From an uncultured Eubacteriales bacterium (GTDB lineage Bacteria > Bacillota > Clostridia > Oscillospirales > Oscillospiraceae), in the NCBI GenBank assembly GCA_902461475.1, contig CABPXX010000008.1:1-12906 (forward strand): 12,906 bases of DNA, written 5' to 3'. The notes beneath the pieces are model-generated. The model did not search any database and had not been told where the DNA came from. It saw nothing but the letters and a program-made list of their open reading frames with translations. The first letter of the stretch is position 1. Each line of letters opens with the position of its first letter. A program made the translations under genes and the position numbers. Below, piece after piece: positions 1 to 7,165 of this stretch.

Positions 1-417
1 GGCCTTCTCCAGAGCATCCAGCAGCATCTGCCAGTTGGTCTCCACATACTTGTCAGCATTCTCCACCATGCCGTTTGCACGGTCGATGAGCAGCTCCAGC
101 ATGGACTTATCCGTCTTCAGCTGCTGGGCCTCAATGGCCTCCAGCAGGGCCTCGTAGGCGGCGTCCACCTCGTACTGCAGAGCATCGGGGTCAGCGGACA
201 CGGCCTCGGCCTTCTCCAGGGCATCCAGCAGCATCTGCCAGTTGGTGTCCATATAGTCGTCCTCATTGGCCACCATCTCACGGGCCCGCTCAATGAGCAG
301 GTTCAGAGCGGTCTTATCACCCTGGGTGAAGTCCAGCAGGTGCACAGCGTTGAACAGGTCCTCGGTGGCCTTGTCCACCTCAAGCTGTGTGGCGTTGGGG
401 TCAGCCAGAACGGCTTC
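1..417 (-). repeat. Tandem repeats of about 207-210 bp encoding FIVAR-like units
   Basis: Within the hexosaminidase gene, the segment starting at 1 recurs at 208 (69 codons later) and more weakly near 418. The first 39 bases of the two left copies differ at only about two positions. In protein the unit is recognisable as NWQMLLDALEKAEA followed by an acidic helical stretch and a conserved LLI(D/E)RA motif. These resemble FIVAR-type modules found in Gram-positive cell-surface proteins; the family name is from recognition, not a search. More copies may continue past the left edge. Confidence 0.75.
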
Positions 418-3378
418 GGCCTGGTCCAGAGCAGCCTGGTACTTGGCGGCCACGGTGGGGATGAGGTTACTGATATCCTGAGCGGCGGCGTAGTCATACA
501 CCTTTTGCAGCAGGGCCTTGCTGGCATCGGTGGCGGGCTCAGAGTCATCCTTCACCAGGTCCTTTACCTCGTCAGCAGTCAAACTACGGTCGAAGACGCT
601 CAGCTGGTCGATGGTAGCATTCAAGAAGCCACCGCCAGCCAGATTGACGGAATTGTTGCCGCCGATACGGTTCATAGGCCCGTTGATGGCTAAATCGATG
701 TGATCCTGCTCCACACCATTGACGTACAGGGTGGTACCTTGATCGTTGCTGACAAAGGTCAGATGCACCCACTCACCCTTGGGAGCGGAGTAGTCAAAGG
801 TAGCATCCTCCACACCGTAGGCAGTAACACCTACCTTACCGGTGTTCTGGTACTGGTCCAGCTTGATCTCGCCGGTTGCGCCGGACATCAGCACGGCATT
901 GTGCTCCACGCTCTCTCTGCGGTTGACCCACAGACCCACAGTCCAGTTCTTGTCCAGATCCCGATAGCCCAATTCAATGCGGCCAGCGCCGCTAAAGTCC
1001 AGGCCACTGCCCATCTTACCGTCGGTCCAGGTGATGCCGTCACCCAGGGTGAAGGAGTGAGCACCGCTGGTGTCGGTGATCTGAGTGCCCTCGCCCTCGT
1101 CAAAGTTGAAGATCATCTCATTCTCGAAGCCGAACGCGTCTTCCTTCATCTCCATGATCTCCTCTGCACTCAGAGCACGATCATAGATCTGGACATCGTC
1201 CACAGCACCCTTCATGTAGCCACGGTCGGACAGGCCATCCTTGTAGTTGGCACCAATGCGGCTGACAGGGCCGTTGATGGTGGCATCAATGTGGTCGGTC
1301 TCCACACCGTTGACGTACAGCGTGGTGCCCTGGTCGTTGGAAACAAAGGCCAGGTGGACCCACTCGCCAATGGGAGCGGTGTAATCGAAGGTATAATCGT
1401 CCACGCCGTAGGCGGTGAGGCCAACCTTACCGGTGTTCTTCCACTGCTCCAGTTTGATCTCGCCTTCGGTGCCTGCCAACAGCGCTGCGTTAGCTGCTCC
1501 AGAGTCCTCACGCTTGACCCACATACCGGCAGTCCAGTCGCCGCCGATGTCATCGTACTTCAGGTCCACATAGCCGGAGCCGTCAAAGATCAGGCCGGAG
1601 CCGTAGCGGCCCTCGCCCCAGGTCACGCCGCCCACCATGGTGCCCTTGAAGTCACCAGTGGTGTCCTTCACGGTAGTGCCGGTGCCCTCATCCAGAGGCA
1701 TACGGAAGTTCACGGGCTTCTCCCAAATCAGGGTGTCTTCCTTGTAGCCGATCTCCAGGCTGTCCAGGCGGTCCTTATGCTGAGCGATACGCTCTCTGTA
1801 CTCGTCCCAGCTACGGTTTTCCTTGGGAGTCCAAGCGACCTCAGCGATACCGGGCAGTCTGGGGTAGTACATGTAGTCCAGGTGCTCCGGCTCGGAGATG
1901 GTCTCGGTCCAGATGGCACCTTCCACGCCGATAAACTGATCCTCCGTACCGAAATCGGTGGGGTCCCAGTTATAGGCATCGTCCACAGGGGCATAGCCAG
2001 CCCACTGCAGGCCCAGGTCACAGCTGGCATCGTACTTCATGTCCATGTAGGCATGGTCAGCGGGAGAGGCGACGTACTTGACGCCATCCAGGCACCGCTT
2101 GTCCCCAGTGTTCCAGTACTGGGTGACGGTGTTTTCCTTGTCCTCCACGGCGGCATCGTAGTTCTGCCAGCCGATGGGAGTCTTGCCGTACTTCTGAGCG
2201 ATCTCAGTGACTCGATTGACAAAGTACACATAGTCGTCATGAGACGTCACGTGGGCCTCATCGCCGCCGACGTGAACGTACACAGAGGGAGAGATTTCAG
2301 AGAGCTGACGGAAGACCTCATCAATGAAGATGTAGGTGTTCTCGTTGCGGCACTCCAGAGAGGCCCAGCCCACATCCCAGCCCTGATAGGGCTTGGTATT
2401 GTCATAGCCGTTGGCATGGGGTTTGCCGTCCTCGGTGGAGTTCAGCATAGGCATGGACACCAGAGCTGCCCAAGCGTGGGCAGGCATATCGAATTCGGGG
2501 ACAATCTCCACTTTGCGCTCCGCAGCGTAGGCCACGATGTCCTTGAACTCCTCCTGAGTATAGTAGCCAGCCTTCACGCCGTTGTGGTCACAGGAAGTGG
2601 AAGCACCCAACTCCGTCAGGTTGCTGAAGTCCACGGGATTGCCGTCCTTATCCACCACATCGGGGTTGTTCTTGATCTCCAGGCGCCAGCCCTGGTCGTC
2701 GCTCAGGTGCATGTGCAGCTTGTTGATCTTATACTGGGACATGTGGTCGATCTGGCGCTTCACTTCATCCACAGAGAAGAAGTGGCGGGACACGTCCAAC
2801 TGCACGCTGCGGTAGCCGTATCTGGGCGCGTCCGAGATATCGGCGCAGGGAGCGGTCCAGGCCACGTCGCTGACCAGTGTGTCGCTCTCGATCTGGCCGG
2901 GGAACATCTGACGCAGAGATTGCAGGCCATAATACACGCCCGCTGCATTCTTGGCGTTAATCTCCACGCCGGTCTCGGTCACAGACAGCTGATAGCCCTC
3001 ATCTTCCAGAGATGCATTGGGGTCCACCAAAATGGCAATGTCCCCGGACTGAGCCTCCTCACCCTGCACCACCGGCAGATCGTACCCAGTGGATTTGCGG
3101 AATTCCGATGCCACCACTTCGGTGGAGTCCACCGCCTTTTGATCGGCCCCTTCTCCAGAAATCACAAAGCGGCACCCGGAGCCCAGAGTGAAGGACCCCT
3201 GCGTCTTCTCATACTCCTGAGGCAAGGGGATAATGGTACATCCACCATCCTCCTCCCCTGCTGCCAGGGTCTGTGTACCCTGGGCAGACAGAGCGGTCGC
3301 CCGCAGAGACATAGGTGCCAAGCTCAGCAGCATCGCTCCTGACAACAGCAGAGCCGCCCACCGTTTTTTGTTTCTCAC
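1..3378 (-). CDS. Secreted GH20 beta-N-acetylhexosaminidase with LamG and FIVAR-like repeats (3' end beyond window)
   Basis: An uninterrupted reading frame of 1126 codons runs from a GTG at 3378 off the left edge, so the C-terminus is not seen. The start is set by AAGGAGG eight bases upstream and by an immediate signal peptide (RNKKR, then a hydrophobic stretch at residues 7-23, with likely cleavage near residues 29-32). A GH20 N-terminal domain follows (about 45-150). The catalytic barrel (about 180-540) contains LHMHLSDDQGW and HVGGDEAH, with the catalytic pair D373-E374. Two LamG-like domains (about 555-740 and 754-940) and FIVAR-like helical repeats (from about 955) come next. GH20 enzymes release terminal GlcNAc or GalNAc from glycans by substrate-assisted catalysis. 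The added domains suggest an extracellular or surface enzyme acting on host mucin or similar glycans (inference). A C-terminal anchor may lie outside the window. It is transcribed divergently from the LysR gene. The GH20 call is very sure; the exact substrate is not. Confidence 0.93.
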   Translation of the reverse strand, partial: MRNKKRWAALLLSGAMLLSLAPMSLRATALSAQGTQTLAAGEEDGGCTIIPLPQEYEKTQGSFTLGSGCRFVISGEGADQKAVDSTEVVASEFRKSTGYDLPVVQGEEAQSGDIAILVDPNASLEDEGYQLSVTETGVEINAKNAAGVYYGLQSLRQMFPGQIESDTLVSDVAWTAPCADISDAPRYGYRSVQLDVSRHFFSVDEVKRQIDHMSQYKINKLHMHLSDDQGWRLEIKNNPDVVDKDGNPVDFSNLTELGASTSCDHNGVKAGYYTQEEFKDIVAYAAERKVEIVPEFDMPAHAWAALVSMPMLNSTEDGKPHANGYDNTKPYQGWDVGWASLECRNENTYIFIDEVFRQLSEISPSVYVHVGGDEAHVTSHDDYVYFVNRVTEIAQKYGKTPIGWQNYDAAVEDKENTVTQYWNTGDKRCLDGVKYVASPADHAYMDMKYDASCDLGLQWAGYAPVDDAYNWDPTDFGTEDQFIGVEGAIWTETISEPEHLDYMYYPRLPGIAEVAWTPKENRSWDEYRERIAQHKDRLDSLEIGYKEDTLIWEKPVNFRMPLDEGTGTTVKDTTGDFKGTMVGGVTWGEGRYGSGLIFDGSGYVDLKYDDIGGDWTAGMWVKREDSGAANAALLAGTEGEIKLEQWKNTGKVGLTAYGVDDYTFDYTAPIGEWVHLAFVSNDQGTTLYVNGVETDHIDATINGPVSRIGANYKDGLSDRGYMKGAVDDVQIYDRALSAEEIMEMKEDAFGFENEMIFNFDEGEGTQITDTSGAHSFTLGDGITWTDGKMGSGLDFSGAGRIELGYRDLDKNWTVGLWVNRRESVEHNAVLMSGATGEIKLDQYQNTGKVGVTAYGVEDATFDYSAPKGEWVHLTFVSNDQGTTLYVNGVEQDHIDLAINGPMNRIGGNNSVNLAGGGFLNATIDQLSVFDRSLTADEVKDLVKDDSEPATDASKALLQKVYDYAAAQDISNLIPTVAAKYQAALDQAEAVLADPNATQLEVDKATEDLFNAVHLLDFTQGDKTALNLLIERAREMVANEDDYMDTNWQMLLDALEKAEAVSADPDALQYEVDAAYEALLEAIEAQQLKTDKSMLELLIDRANGMVENADKYVETNWQMLLDALEKA
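655..1491 (-). repeat. Duplicated LamG-like domain within the GH20 gene (blocks 655-900 and 1246-1491)
   Basis: Two blocks 591 bp (197 codons) apart encode nearly identical LamG/concanavalin-like modules. Both share the core GEWVHL.FVSNDQGTTLYVNGVE, with G(K)VG.TAYGV before it and INGP..RIG after it. LamG-like folds in secreted glycosidases usually bind carbohydrate (family knowledge). The similarity suggests a fairly recent tandem duplication inside the gene. Confidence 0.8.
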
Positions 3379-3410
3379 GTTGCTCTCCTCCTTTGACTTC
3401 TTTTGAGTTT

Positions 3411-3475
3411 ACGATGGCAATGCCGGCTTTTATTTAGGAAAACATGGTGTTTCCCTCCACTGGCCACCCCATCGT
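3411..3475 (-). promoter_or_regulatory. Possible folded 5' leader of the hexosaminidase mRNA
   Basis: In the untranslated stretch upstream of the GTG, 7-base arms at 3411-3417 (ACGATGG) and 3469-3475 (CCATCGT) are exact inverse complements. They enclose a second smaller hairpin around 3437-3453 (GGAAAACA, TGG, TGTTTCC, with one bulge). The outer arm starts within a few bases of the predicted transcription start. On the mRNA strand no U-run follows, so it does not look like an attenuator. It may stabilise the transcript or be chance; nothing matches a riboswitch I recognise. Confidence 0.3.
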
Positions 3476-3486
3476 TTTTCAGTCTA

Positions 3487-3515
3487 AGTATCTCATGTTC
3501 TCCAAAGACTGTAAA
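3487..3515 (-). promoter_or_regulatory. Candidate promoter for the GH20 gene
   Basis: Reading the - strand, TTTACA (3515-3510) is followed after 17 bases by GATACT (3492-3487). This is one mismatch to the -35 consensus and two to the -10, at ideal spacing. Transcription would start near 3480, giving a leader of about 100 bases before the GTG at 3378. The rest of the 406-bp gap (3379-3784) holds the divergent lysR promoter and no convincing gene. Confidence 0.4.
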
Positions 3516-3530
3516 ACAAAAGTTTTTTGT
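3516..3530. promoter_or_regulatory. Candidate operator: AT-rich palindrome next to the GH20 -35 box
   Basis: ACAAAAGTTTTTTGT is an interrupted palindrome (ACAAAA / TTTTGT around three bases) directly upstream of the predicted -35 box on the - strand, centred near -43. LysR-type regulators commonly bind AT-rich interrupted palindromes in this position at divergent targets (family knowledge). Linking it to the neighbouring regulator is inference, and AT-rich palindromes also arise by chance. Confidence 0.25.
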
Positions 3531-3681
3531 GCATGAACAACGCCTATTTGTATGACAAGATTTCTTTGGATAATTTGACTGGTTTTCCCGGTCCGCTTTG
3601 TACAAATCTACATTTTTGTCGTCTTTATCCTCCATTTCCACGAATTGTTTTTCATCATGTTGCATAGACACTCTTTTTTCC

Positions 3682-3709
3682 TTGTCAATTTTTGTGAATA
3701 TGTTATAAT
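3682..3709 (+). promoter_or_regulatory. Promoter of the LysR-family gene, extended -10
   Basis: TTGTCA (3682-3687), a 16-base spacer, then a perfect TATAAT (3704-3709) preceded by TG one base upstream (TGT-TATAAT), so an extended -10. Transcription would begin near 3716, about 70 bases before the GTG start at 3785. This is one of the strongest housekeeping-type promoter matches in the window. Confidence 0.65.
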
Positions 3710-3784
3710 ACAAATGGTCTTTCCAGATATTTGATGGTAAAATCCACCACACATTACTCCCTGTCATATGGAAGGTGACCCTCT

Positions 3785-4675
3785 GTGAATGTAAAAAAGC
3801 TATATTATTTTTGTGAAATCTGCAAAGATATGAATTTGACTTATACGGCCAAACGGCTCTACGTCACGCAGCAAAGTCTGAGCTACGTCATCCGCACACT
3901 GGAACAAGAGCTCAAGTGCACCCTGTTTATTCGCACTGCCTCTGGCGTAGATTTGACCGAGGAGGGCAAGTATTTTTACCGCCAGTGTTCCCACATCCTC
4001 CAGGAGTTGGATGACACCTGTCAAGTCCTCCGCCAGGCGACATCGGAGTCTGCCGGAAGTTTGCGCATCTCTCTAGCCCCCTGTTTTTATAACATGCTGG
4101 CTCATGCGCTTCCGGATTCCTGCGGGTCCTCTTCCGTGGTCTACACCTATTGCAGCGACTACTTCTGTCTGGAGCACCTGCAAAACCACCAGGCCGACGC
4201 CACCCTTCTTCCCTATCTTCCCTCCGAGTCCGGCTTATCCTCCACCCTTCTGGGCTATATCCCCATCTCTGTGATTCTCTCTCTGAATCATCCGCTGGTG
4301 CGGCGCACATCAGTACCGGCTTCCGATCTATCTCAAGAGCCTCTGTTTCTCCCTGAGCTGTATCAGCCCATCTATGAGGCCCTGTTTGCCCGATATCCCA
4401 CCCTCCAAACCGCTTTCAGCCGCACCCTCTCCTTCCCCTCTCCCCTTGCCGCCATTCACAAGTGCGCCCAGGGAGAAGGCGTCGTTCTCATGGATGAGCA
4501 GGCCCTATCCAATTGTACCGTTCCCCTCCCGGCCGTCCGTGCCCTTCCTATGTCTGACCCGCTGTTTGTGCCCCTCTACTGTGTCTCTGCGCAAAAACAA
4601 CATTCTCCACCCCTCCAGTCCTTCATTGACCGCATTCAGCTGGCGCTCAAGACCTCTCAGTCCAGTGCAAGGTAA
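3785..4675 (+). CDS. LysR-family transcriptional regulator
   Basis: 296 residues, the usual LysR length. The N-terminal winged helix-turn-helix is clear: LTYTAKRLYVTQQSLSYVIR (about 18-37) followed by LEQELKCTLFIRTASGVDLTEEG, the family signature. The remainder (about 92-290) is the weakly conserved effector-binding domain, starting near SLRISLAPCF. The GTG start at 3785 is chosen because GGAAGG lies nine bases upstream and the HTH begins at the expected distance from the N-terminus; no earlier start fits. LysR proteins usually control an adjacent divergent gene, so the GH20 hexosaminidase is the natural target (inference). The effector cannot be told from sequence. It ends 184 bases before cas3, with a hairpin between, so a role in CRISPR control is not indicated. 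Confidence 0.9.
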   Translation: MNVKKLYYFCEICKDMNLTYTAKRLYVTQQSLSYVIRTLEQELKCTLFIRTASGVDLTEEGKYFYRQCSHILQELDDTCQVLRQATSESAGSLRISLAPCFYNMLAHALPDSCGSSSVVYTYCSDYFCLEHLQNHQADATLLPYLPSESGLSSTLLGYIPISVILSLNHPLVRRTSVPASDLSQEPLFLPELYQPIYEALFARYPTLQTAFSRTLSFPSPLAAIHKCAQGEGVVLMDEQALSNCTVPLPAVRALPMSDPLFVPLYCVSAQKQHSPPLQSFIDRIQLALKTSQSSAR

Positions 4676-4729
4676 GGTGGATTTATACGGCGTGAACACC
4701 GCAATCCTGATTGACAGTTCAAGAAATCC

Positions 4730-4779
4730 AGACAACCGCTGTTTGCGTCATAAGATGCAGACAGCGGTTGTCTTCCTTT
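4730..4779 (+). terminator. Long hairpin after the LysR gene, probable terminator
   Basis: Arms 4730-4749 and 4754-4773 form a 20-bp stem closed by an ATAA tetraloop. The outer 13 bp are perfect (AGACAACCGCTGT with its complement) and the inner part has two G-T wobbles. The following bases (TCTTCCTTT) are only moderately U-rich. The position 55 bases after the lysR stop and before the cas3 promoter fits termination of lysR. The stem is unusually long, so a dispersed palindromic element is an alternative. Confidence 0.6.
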
Positions 4780-4783
4780 GGGC

Positions 4784-4810
4784 TTGTCCCCATATCCCAA
4801 GTATTATAAA
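4784..4810 (+). promoter_or_regulatory. Candidate promoter for cas3
   Basis: TTGTCC (4784-4789) and TATAAA (4805-4810) are separated by 15 bases, slightly short. It lies just after the hairpin and 50 bases before the cas3 ATG. The cas3 start at 4860 has its own ribosome site, AGGGAGG, ten bases upstream. This is the only reasonable -10 in the gap. Confidence 0.4.
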
Positions 4811-4859
4811 ATGAATTCACATACCTATCCCCAAAAACACACAGGGAGGCATAAGCGTC

Positions 4860-7016
4860 ATGAACGAATCTTCCACCTATCTCGCTCACAAGGCCCCAGA
4901 TGGACGAACCCAGAGCGTCAAGGAGCATTTGGAAGGCACTGCTGAGCTCGCGGGACATTTCGCCTCTGCGTTCGGCGCCCAGGAACAGGGCTATCTGGCT
5001 GGACTGGCCCATGACATTGGAAAGTGCTCCATCGCGTTTCAAAAGCGCCTTCTGGAAGATGGCCCTAAGGTGGACCACTCCACCGCCGGGGCCTATGAAT
5101 GTATGCGCCAGGGAAACCAAATTTTCGCAGCTCTTTGCATTGCAGGTCATCACAGTGGACTGCCCGATGGGGGAAGCCGGGTGGACCCGTCAAGCGGAAA
5201 CACCTTTTGGGCTCGCCTGAACCGTGCCAACAAGCACGAAATTCCCCAGTATAATCTAGATGGCAAGTTGCTTCACTTGCCCATCCCCGCCATTCCACCC
5301 TATCTACGGACAGACCAGAAAACCATCATGTTTTTCACCCGCATGCTCTACTCCTGTCTGGTGGATGCGGACTATCTGGACACAGAAGCGTTTATGACGG
5401 GCCAGCCTCGAGATACGAACCCCGCTGATTTTGTCCATTTGGAGGCAAAACTCCAGTCGTATATTGCCCCATGGTTTCCACCCAAAACATCGCTCAATGA
5501 ACTCCGGTGCTCCATCTTGCAAAACTGTAAAGACCAGGGGCAGACAAAGAAACCCGGATTTTTCACGCTGACGGTCCCCACTGGGGGAGGAAAAACCGTG
5601 GCCTCTCTCGCCTTTGCCCTGGCCCACGCCAGAGCAAATCATCTATCCCGTATCATCTACGTCATTCCATACACCTCTATCATCGAACAGACAGCCCAGG
5701 TATTCCGTGACATTCTGGGCGAAGAATATGTGCTGGAACACCACTCCGGGGTACTCTTTGACACCAGCGAGTCCGCCACCGCCCAGGAGTATGCCATGGC
5801 GCAGGCCACAGAAAACTGGGATATGCCGGTGATCGTCACCACTGCCGTGCAGTTCTTTGAATCCCTCTACTCCAACCGCTCCTCCAAATGCCGCAAGCTC
5901 CACAACCTGGCGAACAGTGTTTTGATTTTCGATGAGGCACAGATGATGCCCCTGCCCTGTCTGCGTCCCTGCGTATACGCCATCGCTCAGCTAGTGGAGC
6001 ACTACCACGCCAGCGCTGTGCTGTGCACCGCCACCCAGCCGGTCTTGGGCCCCATCTTCCGGGAATTCTGCCCCACCTATACCTCTATAGAACTGTGCCC
6101 CAAAGCGCTGCAAGAAGCCACTCTGTTCCGCCGGGTCACCTTCCGCCGAGCCGGACGACTCAGTTCTGCCCAGCTGGCCCAACAGCTCCAAGGGCTGCAT
6201 CAGGTGTTGTGCGTGGTCAACACCCGAAAGCAAGCGCAGGAAATCTATTCTCAGCTTCCCAGGGAAGGTAGCTTCCACCTATCCACCCTGATGTATCCCG
6301 CCCACCGACAACAGGTTCTATCCACCATCCGCCAACGGCTCCACAATGGACTTCCCTGTCGGGTGGTCTCCACCTCTCTTATCGAGGCTGGGGTAGATGT
6401 GGATTTTCCCCAGGTATACCGGGAGCAAGCGGGCCTGGACTCCGTATTACAAGCCGCTGGGCGGTGCAACCGGGAGGGGAAACGCCCGGTTGCAGAGAGT
6501 ATCGTCACCATCTTCCAAGGGGAAGGTGCACCCCCTGCACAGTTTTCCGCCGCCATAGCAGCAGGAAATCTGGTGTTGGACCAGCAGCTTGACTTATGTT
6601 CTCAAGATGCCATTTCCACCTATTTCACGGAATGGATGGATTTGAAGGGCAAGGATGTTCAGGATGCTGCTGGCATTCTCTCTCTCATGGAAGATCCCCG
6701 TTCCCCCCTTCCCTTCCGCACGGTGGCGGAACGCTTCCATCTCATCGAACAGCAGACCAAAACCATCTACATTCCCTTAGAAGAGGGCGCAGAACTGGTC
6801 CACCAGTTGGCTCAGGGATATTCCAGCCAGAGCCTGTTCCGTAAATTGGGCCGGTATGGCGTCTCCGTCTATGATCGCCACTATCAGGCGTTATTGAGTC
6901 TGGGACTTTTGGATGTGGTGAATGATGACTGCGCCATCCTTCGGGATACCAGCTACTACAATCCGGAAACAGGATTGTCCATGGACCTCTCATCTGGTGT
7001 GGCATACATTCTATAA
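4860..7016 (+). CDS. cas3: CRISPR-associated helicase/nuclease Cas3, type I-C
   Basis: 718 residues with the standard order of an HD nuclease domain followed by an SF2 helicase. HD domain: H23, the HD pair H51-D52 (GLAHDIGK), H73, H97-H98 (AGHHSG) and D169. Helicase: Walker A TGGGKT (241-246), motif II DEAQ (358-361), motif III TAT (390-392), and motif VI QAAGRCNREGK (531-541). Cas3 is recruited by target-bound Cascade, nicks the displaced strand and degrades it while translocating with ATP hydrolysis. All catalytic residues look present, so it should be active. The ATG at 4860 follows AGGGAGG by ten bases and precedes the HD domain by a normal short lead. It is separated from cas5 by 149 bases with a terminator and a new promoter, rather than fused into one operon. 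Subtype follows from the neighbours. Confidence 0.97.
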   Translation: MNESSTYLAHKAPDGRTQSVKEHLEGTAELAGHFASAFGAQEQGYLAGLAHDIGKCSIAFQKRLLEDGPKVDHSTAGAYECMRQGNQIFAALCIAGHHSGLPDGGSRVDPSSGNTFWARLNRANKHEIPQYNLDGKLLHLPIPAIPPYLRTDQKTIMFFTRMLYSCLVDADYLDTEAFMTGQPRDTNPADFVHLEAKLQSYIAPWFPPKTSLNELRCSILQNCKDQGQTKKPGFFTLTVPTGGGKTVASLAFALAHARANHLSRIIYVIPYTSIIEQTAQVFRDILGEEYVLEHHSGVLFDTSESATAQEYAMAQATENWDMPVIVTTAVQFFESLYSNRSSKCRKLHNLANSVLIFDEAQMMPLPCLRPCVYAIAQLVEHYHASAVLCTATQPVLGPIFREFCPTYTSIELCPKALQEATLFRRVTFRRAGRLSSAQLAQQLQGLHQVLCVVNTRKQAQEIYSQLPREGSFHLSTLMYPAHRQQVLSTIRQRLHNGLPCRVVSTSLIEAGVDVDFPQVYREQAGLDSVLQAAGRCNREGKRPVAESIVTIFQGEGAPPAQFSAAIAAGNLVLDQQLDLCSQDAISTYFTEWMDLKGKDVQDAAGILSLMEDPRSPLPFRTVAERFHLIEQQTKTIYIPLEEGAELVHQLAQGYSSQSLFRKLGRYGVSVYDRHYQALLSLGLLDVVNDDCAILRDTSYYNPETGLSMDLSSGVAYIL

Positions 7017-7020
7017 CGGT

Positions 7021-7071
7021 ACGATGGGGCCGAGGGAGCATTCACACTTTCTCGGCCCCATCGTTTTTTTT
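7021..7071 (+). terminator. Rho-independent terminator after cas3
   Basis: A perfect 14-bp GC-rich stem, ACGATGGGGCCGAG (7021-7034) with its complement at 7051-7064, encloses a 16-base loop and runs straight into eight T residues (7064-7071). It starts four bases after the cas3 stop codon. This is a textbook intrinsic terminator and should stop most cas3 transcripts before cas5. Confidence 0.93.
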
Positions 7072-7091
7072 ACACAACAAAAATAATTCCA

Positions 7092-7120
7092 TCGACACAT
7101 TATGTAAAAAGTGCTATATT
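7092..7120 (+). promoter_or_regulatory. Promoter for the cas5c-cas2 operon
   Basis: TCGACA (7092-7097), a 17-base spacer, then TATATT (7115-7120); each box is one mismatch from consensus. It lies directly after the cas3 terminator, in an AT-rich stretch, 45 bases before the cas5 ATG. The combination with the terminator makes independent transcription of the Cascade and adaptation genes likely. Confidence 0.6.
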
Positions 7121-7165
7121 TAAACCAGCAGCATGCAATAACTTCCAACGAAAGGAGTGAACTAC

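Noticed and set aside
700..3342. Long + strand open frame of about 880 codons
   Set aside because: It is the antisense of the GH20 gene, whose - strand translation has clear catalytic motifs. The + product is a low-complexity V/L/H/G-rich string without domains, an effect of the high-GC codon pattern.
3411..3480. ACGATGG...CCATCGTTTTT as a + strand terminator
   Set aside because: No + strand gene lies upstream to be terminated and the arms are 51 bases apart. It is treated as a possible - strand leader structure instead.
3375..3767. - strand frame of about 130 codons in the lysR/GH20 gap
   Set aside because: It covers both predicted promoters, has no suitably spaced ribosome site, shows a charged, unstructured composition and no recognisable domain. 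It appears to be chance in AT-rich DNA.
5931..5945. DEAQ instead of DEAH in the Cas3 helicase motif II as a possible defect
   Set aside because: The Asp-Glu pair that binds Mg-ATP is intact, and variation of the fourth residue is, to my knowledge, common in type I-C Cas3.
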